Source: DASYXW01 sp035934405 (GTDB lineage: Bacteria; Acidobacteriota; Terriglobia; UBA7540). Taken from it: 64,000 bases of DNA. Shown here piece after piece: positions 30,984 to 38,855 of the stretch. The stretch is taken from the NCBI GenBank assembly GCA_035934405.1, contig DASYXW010000030.1, forward strand, positions 41,637 through 105,636, written 5' to 3'. A program made the position numbers and the translations under genes. The number at the start of each line of letters is the position of its first letter. The stretch's first letter is position 1. The notes beneath the pieces were generated by a model. It saw only the letters and a list, made by a program, of their open reading frames with translations. It did no database searches and was not told the DNA's origin.

Positions 30984-31040
30984 CGCAGAACTCCTCAATT
31001 GAAGTTGGCCCGCTCGGGTTCCGGCCCGTTCCGTTTTCGA

Positions 31041-31883
31041 CTACGCCGGCGCCCCTTCGCGCCGCTCGCCCCGGAATTCCTTCAGCCACCGTTCGTCTTC
31101 CGCCGTGAGCGGGAAGCTCTCCAGCAGGTCGGGCCGCCGCTGCCAGGTCTTGAGCAGCGCCCGGCGCCGGCGCCATCGCCGAATCTCCGTGTGGTTGCCC
31201 GAGAGCAACACCTCGGGCACGCTCAGGCCGCGGAACTCCACCGGGCGCGTGTAATGCGGGCAATCGAGCAGCGCACCGCGACGCTCCCCGTCGCGAGTCG
31301 CGCGCTGCGCCGGCGAATCTCCGCCGTCGCGGCCCGCCGCGCTCACGTCGGCAGCCGCCACCGCAGCAAACGAATCCTGCTCGCTCGATTCCTCGTTGCC
31401 CAGCACCCCGGGCAGCAGGCGTGTGACCGCCTCCATCACCACGGCGGCCGCTAGTTCGCCGCCGCTCAACACGTAGTCGCCGATCGAAAGCTCGTCGGTG
31501 GCCAGATGGCTCGCCACGCGCTCATCCACGCCCTCGTAGCGCCCGCAGATCAGGATCAGCCGGCGCTCGCGTGCCAATTCTTCGGCCACCGCCTGGCTGA
31601 AAAGCCGGCCTTGCGGTGACAGCAGGATGACGCGCCCGGCGCCGGCCAGGGAATCTGCCTCCAGCGCCTCGACGGCGCGGAACAGCGGCTCCGGCTTGAA
31701 CACCATCCCCGGCCCGCCGCCAAACGGCCGGTCATCCACCGTGCGGTGACGGTCGTCGGTGTAGTCGCGCAGATCGTGAATGTGGATTGCCGCCTGGCTG
31801 CCCGCGCTTGCTCGCTTGAGCACGCCGTGCTCGAGCATGCTGGTGAAGAAGTCGGGGAAAATGGTGACCACGTCAAAGACCAA
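31041..31883 (-). CDS. trmD: tRNA (guanine-N1)-methyltransferase with internal insert
   Basis: 280 aa versus about 230-260 in most bacteria. FDVVTIFPDFFTSMLEHGV, GGGPGMVFKPEPLF, ICGRYEGVDERV and SIGDYVLSGGELAA form the trefoil-knot SAM site; HYTRPVEFRGLSVPEVLLSG is the tRNA-binding segment. It methylates G37 of tRNAs to prevent frameshifting. Between EQDSFA and LLDCPHYTRP sits an insert of about 30 residues (VSAAGRDGGDSPAQRATRD and flanks, nt ~31270-31365) at the flexible interdomain linker, resembling translated dispersed repeat. Function is probably retained because the linker is tolerant. Confidence 0.96.
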   Translation of the reverse strand: MVFDVVTIFPDFFTSMLEHGVLKRASAGSQAAIHIHDLRDYTDDRHRTVDDRPFGGGPGMVFKPEPLFRAVEALEADSLAGAGRVILLSPQGRLFSQAVAEELARERRLILICGRYEGVDERVASHLATDELSIGDYVLSGGELAAAVVMEAVTRLLPGVLGNEESSEQDSFAAVAAADVSAAGRDGGDSPAQRATRDGERRGALLDCPHYTRPVEFRGLSVPEVLLSGNHTEIRRWRRRRALLKTWQRRPDLLESFPLTAEDERWLKEFRGERREGAPA

Positions 31884-31916
31884 GTTGTTCAGTACCTCGG
31901 TTGGTCAGTAACTCAG

Positions 31917-32486
31917 CTAATTGCATTGCTCATTCAAATCCAGCAAATCTTCCGGCGGATTCACCACAATCCTCTTGCCCGCGACATCGATTCTCGTGCA
32001 AATCTCCTGCGCCAACGGAATCAGAACCTCGCCGCCGCCCGGCCGCGCGACGCGCAGATTCGGCACGCCGCCCGTCGGCTCAACCGCGGTCACTGTACCC
32101 ACCATGTCGCCGCCCGCCGCGCGCTCCGCGACCACCTGACAGCCCTCGAGCTCCCAAACGTAGTAGCTGTGATCCGGCAACGCGACGCGGTCTTGCCGGG
32201 AAACCAGCACATGGAGCCCGCGCAACGCGTTCGCCGCGTCAATCGAATCCACGCCGGCGAATTTCAGGACCATCCGGCCTTTGTGCGGCCAGGCGCTCTC
32301 GATCGTCGCCTCGCGCGGCGCGGAGGACGGGGTGCTCTCCGGCGCGGCCAGCCACACACGCCGCAGTCTCTCCAGCCGCTCCGGGAAGTCCGTCAGGATT
32401 TCCGCCGCCACCTCGCCCCGCCGCCCCTGCGGTCGCGCGATCCGGGCGATGGCGAGGAAGCGATCGTGAGTGGCGGAAGTCTCCAC
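31917..32486 (-). CDS. rimM: Ribosome maturation factor RimM
   Basis: 189 aa. RimM N-terminal barrel (FLAIARIARPQGRRGEVAAE, LTDFPERLERLRRVWL) and the PRC-barrel (YYVWELEGCQVVAE, VGTVTAVEPTGGVPNLRV, EVLIPLAQEICTRIDVAGKR) are recognisable. It assists 30S head assembly through binding S19. It follows rpsP by 40 bp without the KH-domain gene often found at that spot. Confidence 0.95.
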   Translation of the reverse strand: METSATHDRFLAIARIARPQGRRGEVAAEILTDFPERLERLRRVWLAAPESTPSSAPREATIESAWPHKGRMVLKFAGVDSIDAANALRGLHVLVSRQDRVALPDHSYYVWELEGCQVVAERAAGGDMVGTVTAVEPTGGVPNLRVARPGGGEVLIPLAQEICTRIDVAGKRIVVNPPEDLLDLNEQCN

Positions 32487-32526
32487 GCTTTGCGTCCGGT
32501 CGCGCCGTCGGGCCTGCCGGCGACGC

Positions 32527-32790
32527 TTAACTTGCGGTCTTCGTCGCGGCCTGCGCTTCCGGCTTCTTCTTCAGGAAGCTGCGGACGGTCTCGGAAGGCT
32601 GTGCGCCGTGCCCCAGCCAGTAAGAAACCCGTTCGTGATTGAGCACCAGCTCCGGCGGAGTCCGGCGGGCGTTGTAGTGCCCCACAATCTCCACAAAGCG
32701 CCCGTCCCGCGCGCGTTCCCGGTCAATCACCACCACCCTGTAACTGGTTTTCTTTTTGGCCCCAGTCCGGGCCAGCCGTATTCTTAACAA
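32527..32790 (-). CDS. rpsP: 30S ribosomal protein S16
   Basis: 87 aa. LRIRLARTGAKKKTSYRVVV, RDGRFVEIVGHYN and ERVSYWLGHGAQPSETVRSF are the S16 landmarks. GAGGGAGG precedes the start. It is needed for 30S assembly. Second gene of the ffh operon; the 98-bp gap to ffh contains a word-repeat hairpin. Confidence 0.97.
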   Translation of the reverse strand: MLRIRLARTGAKKKTSYRVVVIDRERARDGRFVEIVGHYNARRTPPELVLNHERVSYWLGHGAQPSETVRSFLKKKPEAQAATKTAS

Positions 32791-32821
32791 TCATCCTCCC
32801 TCTAAGCGGAAATCAGAAACT

Positions 32822-32868
32822 AGAAGTCAGAATCCAGGAGATCGTCTTTCTTCTGGATTCTGGCTTCT
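32822..32868. repeat. Word-repeat hairpin between ffh and rpsP
   Basis: AGAAGTCAGAATCCAG (32822-32837) pairs with CTGGATTCTGGCTTCT (32853-32868) with one mismatch, followed by TTCTGACTTCTGACTCC direct words. It belongs to the genome's degenerate word-repeat class and could form a strong intercistronic hairpin in the operon mRNA. Confidence 0.65.
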
Positions 32869-32888
32869 GACTTCTGACTCCTCTCCTT

Positions 32889-34244
32889 TCACCCCGCGCC
32901 CACCGGCATTTTCATCTTGCTGAACTGCTTCCCCAGCATGCCCTTGCTCATGGTCTTCATCATCTTGCTCGCCTGGAAGTATTGCCGCAGCAACTGGTTC
33001 ACCTGCTGCACGCTCGTGCCGCTGCCCTTGGCGATTCGCTTGCGCCGCTTGCCGTTGATAATCTCGTGGTTGCGGCGCTCGCGCGGCGTCATGGAATTGA
33101 TGATGGCTTCCATGTAAACGAATTCCTTCTCGTCCACGCGCGTCTTGGCGGCATCCTTGAACATCCCGATTTTCGGCAGCATCCCGAGCATCTGCTCCAT
33201 CGAACCCATCTTGCGCACTTGGCCGAGCTGGTCGCGGAAGTCTTCGAGCGTAAAGCTGTCCGTCTGCAGCTTGCGATGAACGTCGAGCGCCTTCTCCCGG
33301 TCCATCGTCTCTTCGGCCTTTTCGATGAGCGAGAGCACGTCGCCCATGCCCATGATGCGCGAGACGATGCGGTCGGGATGGAACACTTCAAGCGCATCGT
33401 ACTTTTCGCCCACGCCGATGAACTTGATGGGCTGGCCGGTGACGTGATGAATCGAGAGCGCCGCGCCGCCGCGCGCGTCGCCGTCGAGCTTGGTCAGGAT
33501 CACGCCGGAGGTGCCCAGCCGCTCGTGGAACTCCTGGGCGCTGCGGACGGCGTCCTGGCCGATCATGGCGTCGGCCACCAGCAACACTTCGCTGGGCCGC
33601 AGCCGCGTCCGCAGGTCGCTCACTTCCTGCATCAACTGCTCGTCAATGTGCAACCGCCCGGCGGTATCTACAATCAGCGTGTCGTAGCCGCGGTCGGCGG
33701 CGTCCTTGCGGGCCGCGAGCGCCAGCTCAATCGGCGAGTCTTTCCGGTCGCCCAGCTCCTCGCCTGAGAAGCATCGAATGCCGACCGCCTGCGCGATAAT
33801 CGCGAGTTGTTCGCGCGCCGCTGGACGGTAAACGTCGGTCGAGACCAGCATCGGGCGCCGCTTCCGCTTTTGGAGCCACAGCGCCAGCTTCCCCGAAGTC
33901 GTCGTCTTGCCGGAGCCTTGCAGCCCCACCATCAGAAAAACGGTCGGATAGTCCTTTGAAAAAGTCAGCAGCGCCTCGTGGCCGCCGAGGATGGCCACCA
34001 GCTCGTCGCGGACGATGCGGACCACTTCCTGCGCCGGCGACAGGCTGTCCTTCGCCTGCTCGCCCAGTGCCCGCACCTTGACACGCTCCAGCAGGTCCTT
34101 CACCACCTTGAAGTTCACGTCGGCTTCGAGCAGCGCCAGGCGCACTTCGCGCAAAGTCTCGTCCACCACCTGCTCGGTGAGCACGCCTTGCATCCGGAGG
34201 CCCTTGAAGACCTTTGCGAGCTTGTCTTGTAAAGCGTCAAACAT
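32889..34244 (-). CDS. ffh: Signal recognition particle protein Ffh
   Basis: 451 aa. N domain, then the GTPase with GLQGSGKTTTSGKLALWLQ (G1), DVYRPAAREQL, DTAGRLHIDEQL (G3), TKLDGDARGGAALSI (G4) and GVGEKYDALEVFHPDR; the C-terminal M domain holds GSGTSVQQVNQLLRQY and a methionine-rich tail (KMMKTMSKGMLG). It binds signal sequences of nascent membrane proteins with 4.5S RNA, which is not in the window. First gene of the translation block. Confidence 0.97.
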   Translation of the reverse strand: MFDALQDKLAKVFKGLRMQGVLTEQVVDETLREVRLALLEADVNFKVVKDLLERVKVRALGEQAKDSLSPAQEVVRIVRDELVAILGGHEALLTFSKDYPTVFLMVGLQGSGKTTTSGKLALWLQKRKRRPMLVSTDVYRPAAREQLAIIAQAVGIRCFSGEELGDRKDSPIELALAARKDAADRGYDTLIVDTAGRLHIDEQLMQEVSDLRTRLRPSEVLLVADAMIGQDAVRSAQEFHERLGTSGVILTKLDGDARGGAALSIHHVTGQPIKFIGVGEKYDALEVFHPDRIVSRIMGMGDVLSLIEKAEETMDREKALDVHRKLQTDSFTLEDFRDQLGQVRKMGSMEQMLGMLPKIGMFKDAAKTRVDEKEFVYMEAIINSMTPRERRNHEIINGKRRKRIAKGSGTSVQQVNQLLRQYFQASKMMKTMSKGMLGKQFSKMKMPVGAG

Positions 34245-34380
34245 GAATAGTCTGCCCGGCTCGGCGACACAACAGCGGGTCTTCCCGATGTGCTCGGGGC
34301 GATTGATGTTGAGTAGTTAGTTTAGACGATTTTGGGGGTTCGGGAAAGTCAAAAGGGGCGCGGGCGGCAGGGATTCGAGA

Positions 34381-36630
34381 TCAGTCCGCAGGCTCATCAG
34401 TCTCGGCTAAGAACCCGAAGTCCGTCATATGAATTTCCCTCAAGGTCCTTGCTATTAACTGCCTTTCCGCCTTTGCAAGCTCCAAGAACGAGAAAATCTC
34501 CTTGTCTAGGTCCAGACAGCGCCGATCGGCAGTTTTGTTGAATTTTATTCGCTCCTTCTCCTGGACGTCGCTGGTTAAAACATCTTTCCGTTTCAGCCGA
34601 TTCACCTCATCCATGAATTTGTTCTCGTCCAGTAGCATGTTGCGAGCAAATGTTGCTAAGCGTTGAAGCATGTCCGCACAACTCAGGCGTGGGAAGGCAA
34701 ATTTCGATGGCCGAAGCTGAAGCTGAAAAAATGCATCGGGATCGCCTATATGCACGGCGCAGTGCCAAATGAAGAATGACGACTTAAACCAGCTAAGAAG
34801 CTCGTAAGAGCGGCCTTCCCAATCGCCGCTTAACCGCAGCAACACAACCGGTGCCATCGAAACGAGGTAGCCGGGCTCGAGTAACTGCACGTTTCCCCCT
34901 GCGATGACCGCAAGCGTGGGAGCGTCGACCTTCCCGCAACCCCACCTCTCGGCGGCGGCTGGGTCCAAGTTACACCTAAAGGCAGCGAACCGTAAGTACT
35001 GGTCAGGTTGTCGCGGAGGATCTGGGTGCAGGATCAGACTGGTATTTCCGCGGGGGTCCCCAAAGGGAGTGTTTGCGACCACTTTGCGCCGCAGTTCTTC
35101 AATCTCGTCTTGGGCCTCCTGGTCCGAAGAGGCTGTTTGTTGGGGGTCCAAAATCTCAACCCCGCTTGGTAGCCCAAAGTGAAGTTTCTTCTGGCATCCC
35201 AGCACTAAAGGTATCCCTTGGGGCAGCTTGGAAAGCAGTGTGGACCTACCACTCACATCTTCCAAGGTTCGTTCGAACCGAGCCCCGAAACGTTTCTGCA
35301 TGTTTCGAGCCACCAAGTGTTCTATCTCGGCCGCTGAAGCCCTGCGATTCTGAGCTCCCTTTAACAGCACGACGGCCCCGTCGATAGTCCTTAGTTGGCT
35401 CGACTGCGGGAAGAAGACTAGGACTCTAGCCTTTCCTGGCGAGAATCGAAGATTTCGAGTGGAGAAGCGCGTCGGTTTGGGTTCGATCGAGGGGAGTATG
35501 TCGTCGGCAAGCTGGGCTAACAAAGGCTTCATGTATGAGTCCCGCTCTGCGTTCGGATCCACTCTAACTTCCAGTTCTATGATTCCTCCCTCCGTATTGA
35601 CCATACCGCAGGCCGCCTCGGCAACTCGGCTAAAGTCCTCGGGCCTAAAAAGGGCTGCGTCGGCTGCTGGCTCGAATTTCGTGACGCGCTTGTCCGCCGT
35701 CAATAATTCATACTCTCGCTGCACAAAGTCTATCGAGCACCGGACTCGTTCGGGATGGGCGAAGGCGTCTTTTAGACTAGTGAAGGTCGGTCTTCCTTTG
35801 GCAACGCAGACCTCCGTCCGCGGCTGCCCAATGGCTGCCCCCAGCTGCCCGTGAAAGTCCGAAGATTGAATGAGGGCGATGTTGTCGGGCCGTCGATAAT
35901 CCGGCTGCCCGAACAGGTTGCGGACCCTGTCCCTTGTCTCTGGCTTATTAAAGCTCAGTGCTTTCAACGACGGGTGTCGAAGGGCGTTACAGCGTGCTTG
36001 GCCATAGTCTTTCAGCGCGTCGTAGATCCCGGCGCTGGAATCTACATGGGGCGCCACCACCAAAGCCTTCTCCCTGAAGTGTTCGCTGACCAGATTCAGC
36101 GTGTCAAGGACCGTTCTTGTCGTCAGGGGAGTTGGATCGCCGGCGAAATGTCCGTAAGGCTTTCCATAGGCACTCTCAAGAAAAGCGACAGCCGTGTCCG
36201 GCTCGACGGATTCATGGAAGATGACGAGCAGATCTATGCCGGGGTCGGCTTTTATCTCGACTCCCATAAGTACCCTGACGGATTCCCATATTTTCAAGTC
36301 CTTTTCGAGCTGCTCTATGAAAGCGTTTCCAGGGTCCCGCGCCCGAAGGTTGTTACGAAGCGCAAGCGTCTCTTGATGAAGCTGCCGGTACTTCCGAAAC
36401 CCTTCCACCGAGTTGTGGTCAGTGAATGCGATACAGCCGAGCGGCCGTTTCGGCAATCCGCTTTTCCGTGATTTCCTGTCAGGCTCTTTGGCGGTGAATT
36501 CGTTGGCTTGGCTTAGCAGGTTTAGGTATTCTCCATCCTCGCGGTTGCCCTTGTAGTCTGACGATGCTGGTGTGTGGATGTGTATGTCTATTCCAAGCCA
36601 CTCGCAATTCGCTTTATCATCGAGCGTCAT
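34381..36630 (-). CDS. PHP-domain phosphoesterase fused to an AlbA/Schlafen-like domain; defence candidate
   Basis: 749 aa. Residues 1-~290 form a PHP domain with its metal-site elements: DIHIHTPAS (H17, H19), FTDHNSVEGF (D71, H72), GVEIKADPGIDLLVIF, VVAPHVDSS and SSDFHGQLG. The opening resembles the PHP part of TrlF-type proteins, but no Walker A/B ATPase is seen. Residues ~335-465 resemble a divergent AlbA_2/Schlafen domain (AEAACGMVNTEGGIIELEV, VLLKGAQNRRASAAEIEHLV). The C-terminal third (ELLSWFKSSFFIWHCAVHIG, FAFPRLSCADMLQRL) recalls target-recognition domains of methylase/restriction proteins; this is inference. Codon use is visibly less GC-rich than in neighbours. It stands alone beside REP repeats and a toxin-antitoxin pair, so transfer is likely. 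Confidence 0.7.
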   Translation of the reverse strand: MTLDDKANCEWLGIDIHIHTPASSDYKGNREDGEYLNLLSQANEFTAKEPDRKSRKSGLPKRPLGCIAFTDHNSVEGFRKYRQLHQETLALRNNLRARDPGNAFIEQLEKDLKIWESVRVLMGVEIKADPGIDLLVIFHESVEPDTAVAFLESAYGKPYGHFAGDPTPLTTRTVLDTLNLVSEHFREKALVVAPHVDSSAGIYDALKDYGQARCNALRHPSLKALSFNKPETRDRVRNLFGQPDYRRPDNIALIQSSDFHGQLGAAIGQPRTEVCVAKGRPTFTSLKDAFAHPERVRCSIDFVQREYELLTADKRVTKFEPAADAALFRPEDFSRVAEAACGMVNTEGGIIELEVRVDPNAERDSYMKPLLAQLADDILPSIEPKPTRFSTRNLRFSPGKARVLVFFPQSSQLRTIDGAVVLLKGAQNRRASAAEIEHLVARNMQKRFGARFERTLEDVSGRSTLLSKLPQGIPLVLGCQKKLHFGLPSGVEILDPQQTASSDQEAQDEIEELRRKVVANTPFGDPRGNTSLILHPDPPRQPDQYLRFAAFRCNLDPAAAERWGCGKVDAPTLAVIAGGNVQLLEPGYLVSMAPVVLLRLSGDWEGRSYELLSWFKSSFFIWHCAVHIGDPDAFFQLQLRPSKFAFPRLSCADMLQRLATFARNMLLDENKFMDEVNRLKRKDVLTSDVQEKERIKFNKTADRRCLDLDKEIFSFLELAKAERQLIARTLREIHMTDFGFLAETDEPAD

Positions 36631-36649
36631 GGTTACTTCCCCTTACGTC

Positions 36650-36990
36650 GCCGGCCGGTGCAGACCCTTTGGGTCGCCGATCTTCCCCCGCTAGACGGCT
36701 GCATTATACCTCCCCAACGCCGCGTCTGTCGCCCCGATGGGGCTCGAAGCTCTCACTCGCTTTTTGTTCCCACGGCTGACGCCATGGGCCACATGATGCC
36801 GCGCCTCCGGCGCTGCTCCCGTTTCACGGCTGGCTGGCCAGACCTGGGGTTCGCGTTTCCCCTCTTGGCGGTTGCATTATACCGCCCCAACTATGCGTCT
36901 GTCGCCCCTACGGGGCTCGCCGATCCTGCTCGCTTCTTGTTCCGCAGGGCTCGCGCCCGCGCACGGCGGGCTAGGAAGAAGCCCTGGGCC
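36650..36990. repeat. REP-like repeat block, copy 1
   Basis: Contains TCTGTCGCCCCGATGGGGCT, the dyad CCCACGGCTGACGCCATGGG, GCCGCGCCTCCGGCGC and two versions of GG[C/-]GGTTGCATTATACCGCCCC-like units. The part 36725-36990 is repeated at 37292-37578. ORFs through this block are shadows of the repeat. Confidence 0.8.
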
Positions 36991-37054
36991 GCAGTCTGTC
37001 GCCGCTCGCGCGCCCAGCCCGGCATTCCACCTGAGCACCACCGAGCGGATAAGC

Positions 37055-37144
37055 CAGCGCCAGAGGCGCGGCATCCTGTGGCCCACGGCGTCAGCCGTGG
37101 GAAGCGGCGGAGAAAAGAAAGCCAAGCCCCGCGAGGGGCGACAT
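37055..37144 (-). repeat. Inverted REP-like unit left of the transposase remnant
   Basis: Reverse complement of the unit at 37292-37386: GTGGCCCACGGCGTCAGCCG then TGGG and CGCGAGGGGCGACAT. The pair brackets the remnant at 37150-37289 in inverted orientation, as REP units do around REP-associated transposase genes. Confidence 0.75.
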
Positions 37145-37149
37145 CAATC

Positions 37150-37289
37150 TCAATCGAAGACGTAGCGCGAATCGTACTCGACCCCATGTTTCTTGAGCAA
37201 CGCTAACACTTCTTCCTGATACGTTCGTCTCCGGTGATGCTCTTCCTGAACAAAGCGTGTATCACGACATGGGTATACGTGTGAGCCAT
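37150..37289 (-). pseudogene. Internally deleted REP-associated (Y1/IS200-like) transposase remnant
   Basis: The minus strand begins with MAHTYTHVVIHALFRK, the typical N-terminal strand of Y1-type REP transposases (normal start MxxxYTxxxxHxVF). A frame change after TTCAGGAAGAG leads to RRRTYQEEVLALLKKHGVEY and DSRYVFD, the usual C-terminus. The ~100 residues in between, with the HUH motif and catalytic Tyr, are absent. About 140 bp remain, tightly flanked by inverted REP-like units, so it looks like a non-autonomous derivative. Confidence 0.75.
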
Positions 37290-37291
37290 AT

Positions 37292-37578
37292 TCTGTCGCC
37301 CCGACGGGGCTCGAAGCTCTCACTCGCTTTTTGTTCCCACGGCTGACGCCGTGGGCCACATGATGCCGCGCCTCCGGCGCTGCTGCCATTTGACGGCTGG
37401 CTGGCGCAGACCCGCGGGTCTGCGATCTTCCCCCTCTTGACGGTTGCATTATAGCGCCCCAACCCCGCGTCTGTCGCCCCGACGAATTGAGACCCGACGG
37501 GGCTTGCCGATCCTGCCGGCTTCTTGTTCCCCAGGCTCGCGCCCGCGCACGGCGGGCTAGGAAGAAGCCCTGGCCCCA
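37292..37578. repeat. REP-like repeat block, copy 2
   Basis: Near-identical to 36725-36990 (for example TCGAAGCTCTCACTCGCTTT and GGCGGGCTAGGAAGAAGCCC in both). Copy 2 has the intact dyad CCCACGGCTGACGCCGTGGG, the palindrome CAGACCCGCGGGTCTG near 37408 and a ~17-nt extra piece near 37485. Confidence 0.8.
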
Positions 37579-37628
37579 CAGTCTCTCGCACCTCAGGCGG
37601 TGCTATACTCGGACAAGGAAGGCTGACT

Positions 37629-37829
37629 ATGAGCAAGGTGGACGGTATTGAAGACCAGGTCAAGGAATTATCGCCCGAGGAACTGACGGCATTCCGCGAA
37701 TGGTTCGCAGAGTTCGACGCCGAGGCCTGGGACCGGCAGTTCGAGGCCGACGTGAAGGCTGGGAGGCTTAATGGCTTGGCGGAGCGCGCGCTCGGTGACC
37801 ACGCCGCCGGGCGTTCGACCAAGCTGTGA
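37629..37829 (+). CDS. Antitoxin of a RelE/ParE-type toxin-antitoxin pair
   Basis: 66 aa from ATG 37629, with AAGGAAGG seven bases upstream. It is acidic and helical (DQVKELSPEELTAFREWFAE, FDAEAWDRQFEADVKAG) and ends with a short basic tail (HAAGRSTKL). Size, charge and the 4-bp overlap (GTGA) with a RelE/ParE-like gene mark it as the antitoxin; it should neutralise the toxin by direct binding. No DNA-binding fold is evident, so autoregulation is uncertain. Confidence 0.75.
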   Translation: MSKVDGIEDQVKELSPEELTAFREWFAEFDAEAWDRQFEADVKAGRLNGLAERALGDHAAGRSTKL

Positions 37830-38080
37830 ATCACCACGCCTCGCCGGACTTCTGGGCGTGCTACCGCGCACTGCCCGCGTCCGTGCAAGGACTCGCCGAC
37901 CGAGCGTTTGCGTTGCTGAAGGCGAACCCGCGACATCCGTCGCTTCGCTTCAAGAGGGTTGGTCGATTTTGGTCCGTGCGCGTCGGCCTCCACCATCGAG
38001 CAGTCGCCGTAGGAGCGCCAGATGGAGTGCTGTGGTTCTGGATTGGCACTCATTCGGAGTATGACAATATCCTAAGCTAA
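37826..38080 (+). CDS. RelE/ParE-superfamily toxin
   Basis: 84 aa from GTG 37826, overlapping the antitoxin stop. The compact fold is recognisable from SPDFWACYRALPASVQGLAD, RHPSLRFKRVGRFWSVRVG, HRAVAV and a C-terminal VLWFWIGTHSEYDNIL, as in the HigB/RelE-like mRNA interferases and ParE relatives. Which of the two targets (mRNA or gyrase) applies cannot be told. Basic, as expected for this group. Confidence 0.8.
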   Translation: MNHHASPDFWACYRALPASVQGLADRAFALLKANPRHPSLRFKRVGRFWSVRVGLHHRAVAVGAPDGVLWFWIGTHSEYDNILS

Positions 38081-38122
38081 CAAGCGAGCTCCCGGAAAGC
38101 TGGTCGTGCATAAAGCAGTCGT

Positions 38123-38205
38123 CGCGCAGGCCGTTGGGTCTGCGATATTCTCCCCTCTTGGCGGTTGCATTATACCGCCCCAACCCCGGTCGCCGCGGCG
38201 ACCGG
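38123..38205. repeat. REP-like repeat unit downstream of the toxin-antitoxin pair
   Basis: GGCGGTTGCATTATACCGCC dyad and CCCAACC as in the blocks at 36860 and 37440, followed by the palindrome CGGTCGCCGCGGCGACCG (38188-38205). It closes the repeat-rich zone. Confidence 0.7.
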
Positions 38206-38794
38206 CATAAAGCCGCCTCTACATCAAACTGACCCGCTACCCTTAAATTACCCTCTTGACAACAGCCTGGCGATGTGCTAGCCTCGGATTCCCTACCTCA
38301 AGCGAGGGACTAGGGACACTTGAATGTCCGAAGCCCAGCCCGAATCATTCCGCGCCGCACCAAGCGTCTACTGAAAATAAAACACTTAAACGAACTGGAC
38401 ATGGTTATGTGCCATGGATTCAACAATATAGGCCACTTTCGGCGGAACGAACTGTTTCGTACTATGTTATGTATTTTCTTATGTTTAGAGCATGATTGGG
38501 CGGAAAAATTCGTTCGCGCGCCGCTCTCTATTGCAGAATCGGGTCTTGGCCCAGTTCGCCATCCGTGGTCAGGTGGATGGAGCCTGGAAGCGATTCTAAA
38601 CCAAGCCGGAATGTTATTGATTCTAAATGAGAGTTTGGTGTGTCATCCCCGATTGGATGGGGCGCCCCCGAATGCGGCCAAGCATCCTCCGGCGGCCGGG
38701 ACGGGTATCATTCGGAGCCCAGCCTTCTCGGGCCAGCCTTCCTCGGGAACGACCGCGAGGGAAGAGCCTTCTCCTGCCAGCCGGCGCATGTTGC
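38206..38794. other. Intergenic, no gene seen
   Basis: The part 38350-38520 is AT-richer. Positions 38598-38650 carry one copy of a ~50-bp element (AAGCCGGAATGTTATTGATT onward) found inverted at 62539-62590. ORFs here have no family resemblance and no ribosome site. Confidence 0.5.
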
Positions 38795-38823
38795 TTGCCC
38801 GCGCCCCGCATCGGGCCTATAAT
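38795..38823 (+). promoter_or_regulatory. Sigma-70-type promoter of the ppiD-like gene
   Basis: TTGCCC (38795-38800), a 17-nt spacer and a perfect TATAAT (38818-38823), 32 bp before the ATG at 38856, which has GAGGAG. Confidence 0.7.
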
Positions 38824-38855
38824 CTTAAGGTTCATGTCCGTTTCGAGGAGCCATC

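Noticed and set aside
36574..37206. 210-residue ORF in the REP zone
   Set aside because: Translation of repeat palindromes; no ribosome site or family.
36650..38205. CRISPR array
   Set aside because: Repeats are long, palindromic, irregularly spaced and inverted in part; no unique spacers of uniform length and no cas genes.
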